The notes beneath the pieces were generated by a model that ran no database searches, was not told the DNA's origin, and saw only the letters and a program-made list of their open reading frames with translations. Below are positions 6,438 through 8,192 of a DNA stretch of 8,192 bases, in pieces. The position numbers and the translations under genes were made by a program. The stretch comes from Ignavibacteriaceae bacterium. Lineage in GTDB: Bacteria > Bacteroidota > Ignavibacteria > Ignavibacteriales > Ignavibacteriaceae. Position 1 is the first letter of the stretch. Every line of letters starts with the position of its first letter. The stretch is taken from assembly GCA_026193755.1 (NCBI GenBank), contig JAPHUI010000299.1, forward strand, positions 1-8,192, given 5' to 3'.

Positions 6438-7279
6438 TCTCACTAGTAATCGGCATTCCTATTCTTCTTATTTTCTATTTTTCACTTAATTACTTTGGAA
6501 ATATCTGGTGGCTGCCATTTGCAACAATTATGTTTTTTATTTCAGTTGTGCTTTCCCAGATTTTCCCAATTTTGATTTTCCCAATCTTTTACAAAATAAC
6601 TCCGATTGAAAATGAAGAACTGAAGGAAAGAATTACCAAACTCGCCCGCGACGCTAATCTGAAAGTCGAAAACGTTTACAAATTCAATATGAGTAAGAAT
6701 ACCAAAAAGGCGAACGCAGCTTTTACAGGACTTGGAAGAACCAAACGAATAATTTTAGGTGACACTCTGCTTGAAAATTACAGCACTGAAGAAATAGAAA
6801 CTGTAATTGCTCATGAGCTTGGTCATTTTAAAAAGAAACACATCATTAAAAATATTTTAATTGGAACTATTTCGAGCTTTCTAACTCTGTTTATAATTGC
6901 TTTGCTTTATCAGAACTCTTTAAGCTTGTTTGGTTTTAGGGAAATTACTCAAGTCGCTGCGCTTCCTTTACTTGGATTATGGTCAATGCTTATTGGTTTA
7001 ATTCAAGCACCACTGGGAAACGTCTTAAGTAGAAAATTTGAATATGAAGCCGATGAGTATGCTATATTTGAAACAAAGAATCCTTCTGCGTTCAAAAAAA
7101 CTCTGGAAAAGCTGACTGAACAAAATTTTGGTGATAAAGAGCCTCATCCATTTGTTGAATGGTTTTTCTATAGTCATCCGTCTATTAAAAACAGGATTAG
7201 TGCAATAGATAAATTTGCAGAAGAGCATAACCTTAATCTCCATTCTGAATCTGAATTAAAGTTAGTCGATCCGTTATGA
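6401..7279 (+). CDS. Ste24-like M48 zinc metalloprotease, C-terminal catalytic fragment
   Basis: This frame carries the catalytic part of the protease. Counting from the TTG at 6401, the zinc motif is HELGH (H138, E139, H142) in VIAHELGHFKKKH, and the third ligand is E216 of FEYEADEYA. The family's SHPSIKNRI motif follows at about 258-266. Membrane helices lie at about 11-33, 36-63, 153-170 and 185-204. The true coding part begins about 6428 (GGA), joining K98 of the upstream frame to give a protein of about 381 residues; codons before that (TTG at 6401, ATG at 6407) are shadow sequence over the N-terminal frame, not a likely start. Such enzymes cleave membrane or prenylated-type substrates; the bacterial substrate is unknown, and a role in membrane protein quality control is inference. 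All catalytic residues are intact. The stop overlaps the plsC-type start (ATGA). Confidence 0.85.
   Translation: MEMDFRRIKGLLVSLVIGIPILLIFYFSLNYFGNIWWLPFATIMFFISVVLSQIFPILIFPIFYKITPIENEELKERITKLARDANLKVENVYKFNMSKNTKKANAAFTGLGRTKRIILGDTLLENYSTEEIETVIAHELGHFKKKHIIKNILIGTISSFLTLFIIALLYQNSLSLFGFREITQVAALPLLGLWSMLIGLIQAPLGNVLSRKFEYEADEYAIFETKNPSAFKKTLEKLTEQNFGDKEPHPFVEWFFYSHPSIKNRISAIDKFAEEHNLNLHSESELKLVDPL
6423..6431 (+). other. Frameshift site in the M48 protease gene
   Basis: The frame reads TTA AAG GAT TGC TAG, while family conservation requires ...LKGLL, which needs a -1 shift: TT AAA GGA TTG CTA. The A run (6425-6427) is three bases long; four would restore the frame. It could be a one-base sequencing or assembly error, a real mutation, or slippage on A-AAG, where tRNA-Lys can re-pair one base back and yield exactly the expected protein. 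The intact downstream active site argues that any loss is recent. Confidence 0.75.
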
Positions 7280-7980
7280 TCACCGCATTAAAACTTTTCT
7301 TAATAGTAATTCATACTTTTATCTGCTCCATTTTTGCAATGATTTTTGCAGTGATAGACAGAAGTTATACTGTGTACTTCAAGATTTCAAAAATTTTTTC
7401 AGGTGGAGTTCTTTTGATAAGTGGGATAAAACTAGATATTACTGGACTTGAAAATATTGATAAAAGTAAGACCTATGTTTTCGTTTCGAATCACTCCAGC
7501 CAATATGATATTGTGGTTTTGCAAAAGACTATTCCAAACAGAATGGCGATGATATTTAAAAAAGAATTAGCAAAGATTCCTTTCTTTGGATGGCAGCTTG
7601 CCATGGGGCCTTATGTAATGATAGACAGAGGTAATTATGAAAAGGCTATGCGGAGCATCGAGGAAGCCAAAGAGAAAATGAAGAAGAAGAGCATTTCGAT
7701 TGTGGTTTTTGCCGAAGGGACGCGAAGTAAAACTGGTGATATACAACCATTTAAAAGAGGTGCTTTCAGATTGGCTACACAAGTTGGTTATCCCATAATC
7801 CCGACCACAGTTATTGGCTCTAATAAAATTATGCCTAAAGGAACTTACAAGCTTCGTAGAGGAACTATTAAAGTTCATTTTGATAAACCGATACAATCCG
7901 AAGGAATTAAAACCAGACAGGAAGAGATTGATTTAATGAATCGTGTTCGGGATATTATAGTTAATAATAATCTAATATAA
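7276..7980 (+). CDS. plsC: 1-acyl-sn-glycerol-3-phosphate acyltransferase (PlsC family)
   Basis: The 234-residue product belongs to the lysophospholipid acyltransferase family, which transfers a fatty acyl group to lysophosphatidic acid to make phosphatidic acid at the inner membrane. All four family blocks are visible: NHSSQYD, the catalytic HX4D (H73, D78); the block II region GPYVMIDRGN (111-120); FAEGTRS (145-151) binding the glycerol phosphate; and YPIIPTTVIGS (172-182). The N-terminus has a membrane-associated hydrophobic stretch (about 4-27). Length is normal for PlsC. Its ATG overlaps the protease stop in an ATGA, with no Shine-Dalgarno sequence, suggesting coupled translation, and kdsB follows after 4 bases. 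A different acyl acceptor, such as a specialised lysolipid, cannot be excluded because the family is broad, so the symbol is tentative. Confidence 0.9.
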   Translation: MITALKLFLIVIHTFICSIFAMIFAVIDRSYTVYFKISKIFSGGVLLISGIKLDITGLENIDKSKTYVFVSNHSSQYDIVVLQKTIPNRMAMIFKKELAKIPFFGWQLAMGPYVMIDRGNYEKAMRSIEEAKEKMKKKSISIVVFAEGTRSKTGDIQPFKRGAFRLATQVGYPIIPTTVIGSNKIMPKGTYKLRRGTIKVHFDKPIQSEGIKTRQEEIDLMNRVRDIIVNNNLI

Positions 7981-7984
7981 TTTT

Positions 7985-8192
7985 ATGATAATTGGTGTAA
8001 TACCAGCTCGTTTTGCATCAACCAGATTGATGGGGAAGCCTCTGGCTAACATTGGTGGTAAGCCGATGATTCAGCATACATACGAGAATGCTTCCAAATC
8101 CAGACTGATTGAGAAACTTATTCTTGCAGTTGACGATGCTAAAGTTGCTTCTGTAGCTAGGGGCTTTGGAGCTGATGTTATAGAAACTCCGA
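7985..8192 (+). CDS. kdsB: 3-deoxy-manno-octulosonate cytidylyltransferase (CMP-Kdo synthetase), 3' end outside window
   Basis: Only the first 69 codons are present. They read MIIGVIPARFASTRLMGKPL, then ANIGGKPMIQHTYENA, LILAVDD and FGADVIETP. This is the nucleotide-binding N-terminus of KdsB: the IPARxxSTRLxGKPL loop binds CTP, GKPMIQHxYExA is a signature of the family, and VDD resembles its usual ATDD. The enzyme activates Kdo as CMP-Kdo for the lipopolysaccharide core, so the cell has an outer membrane. M16 sits where proline is common (RLPGKPL). The ATG lies 4 bases after the upstream stop and no Shine-Dalgarno sequence is seen; operon transcription with the acyltransferase is likely. Other sugar-nucleotide cytidylyltransferases, such as CMP-sialic acid synthetases, are less similar at these motifs. 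Confidence 0.92.
   Translation, partial: MIIGVIPARFASTRLMGKPLANIGGKPMIQHTYENASKSRLIEKLILAVDDAKVASVARGFGADVIETP

Overview
The window looks like chromosomal DNA of a low-GC, Gram-negative member of the Bacteroidota / Chlorobiota-Ignavibacteriota group. Three things point there. It carries an aerotolerance operon in the order batA-batB-batC-batD-batE. A lipopolysaccharide gene (kdsB) shows it has an outer membrane. The batE start region contains a short repeat motif (a CTTCGACAGGCTCA core) that I remember as dispersed in such genomes. The phylum call is inference; no rRNA or other marker is present.

Region 1 (1-5295, + strand) is a tightly packed operon. It holds batA (5' end outside the window), batB, batC, batD and batE, with gaps of 4 and 20 bases and overlaps of 4 and 8 bases. 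BatA and BatB are membrane-anchored von Willebrand A proteins with complete MIDAS metal sites. BatC and BatE carry TPR repeats. BatD is a large exported protein with one membrane anchor. Together they are expected to form an envelope complex, possibly assisted by a MoxR ATPase encoded upstream. Its biochemical role is still poorly defined in the literature.

Region 2 (5309-6040, - strand) is a single gene of unknown function. It converges on batE with only 13 bases between the stops and is divergent from the next block across a 94-base promoter-sized gap (6041-6134).

Region 3 (6135-8192, + strand) is a second apparent operon: a Ste24-like M48 membrane metalloprotease, a PlsC-type 1-acyl-glycerol-3-phosphate acyltransferase, and the first 69 codons of kdsB, the CMP-Kdo synthetase. 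The theme is membrane protein turnover, phospholipid synthesis and lipopolysaccharide core synthesis. The protease gene is split by a one-base frameshift at a short A run (6425-6427); the two halves join into one normal-looking protein if the ribosome, or a sequence correction, shifts by -1.

I found no tRNA, rRNA, CRISPR array, insertion sequence or phage gene. Most of the window is ordinary housekeeping. The points most worth a second look are the frameshift in the protease, the repeat-derived N-terminus of BatE, and the unknown minus-strand gene.
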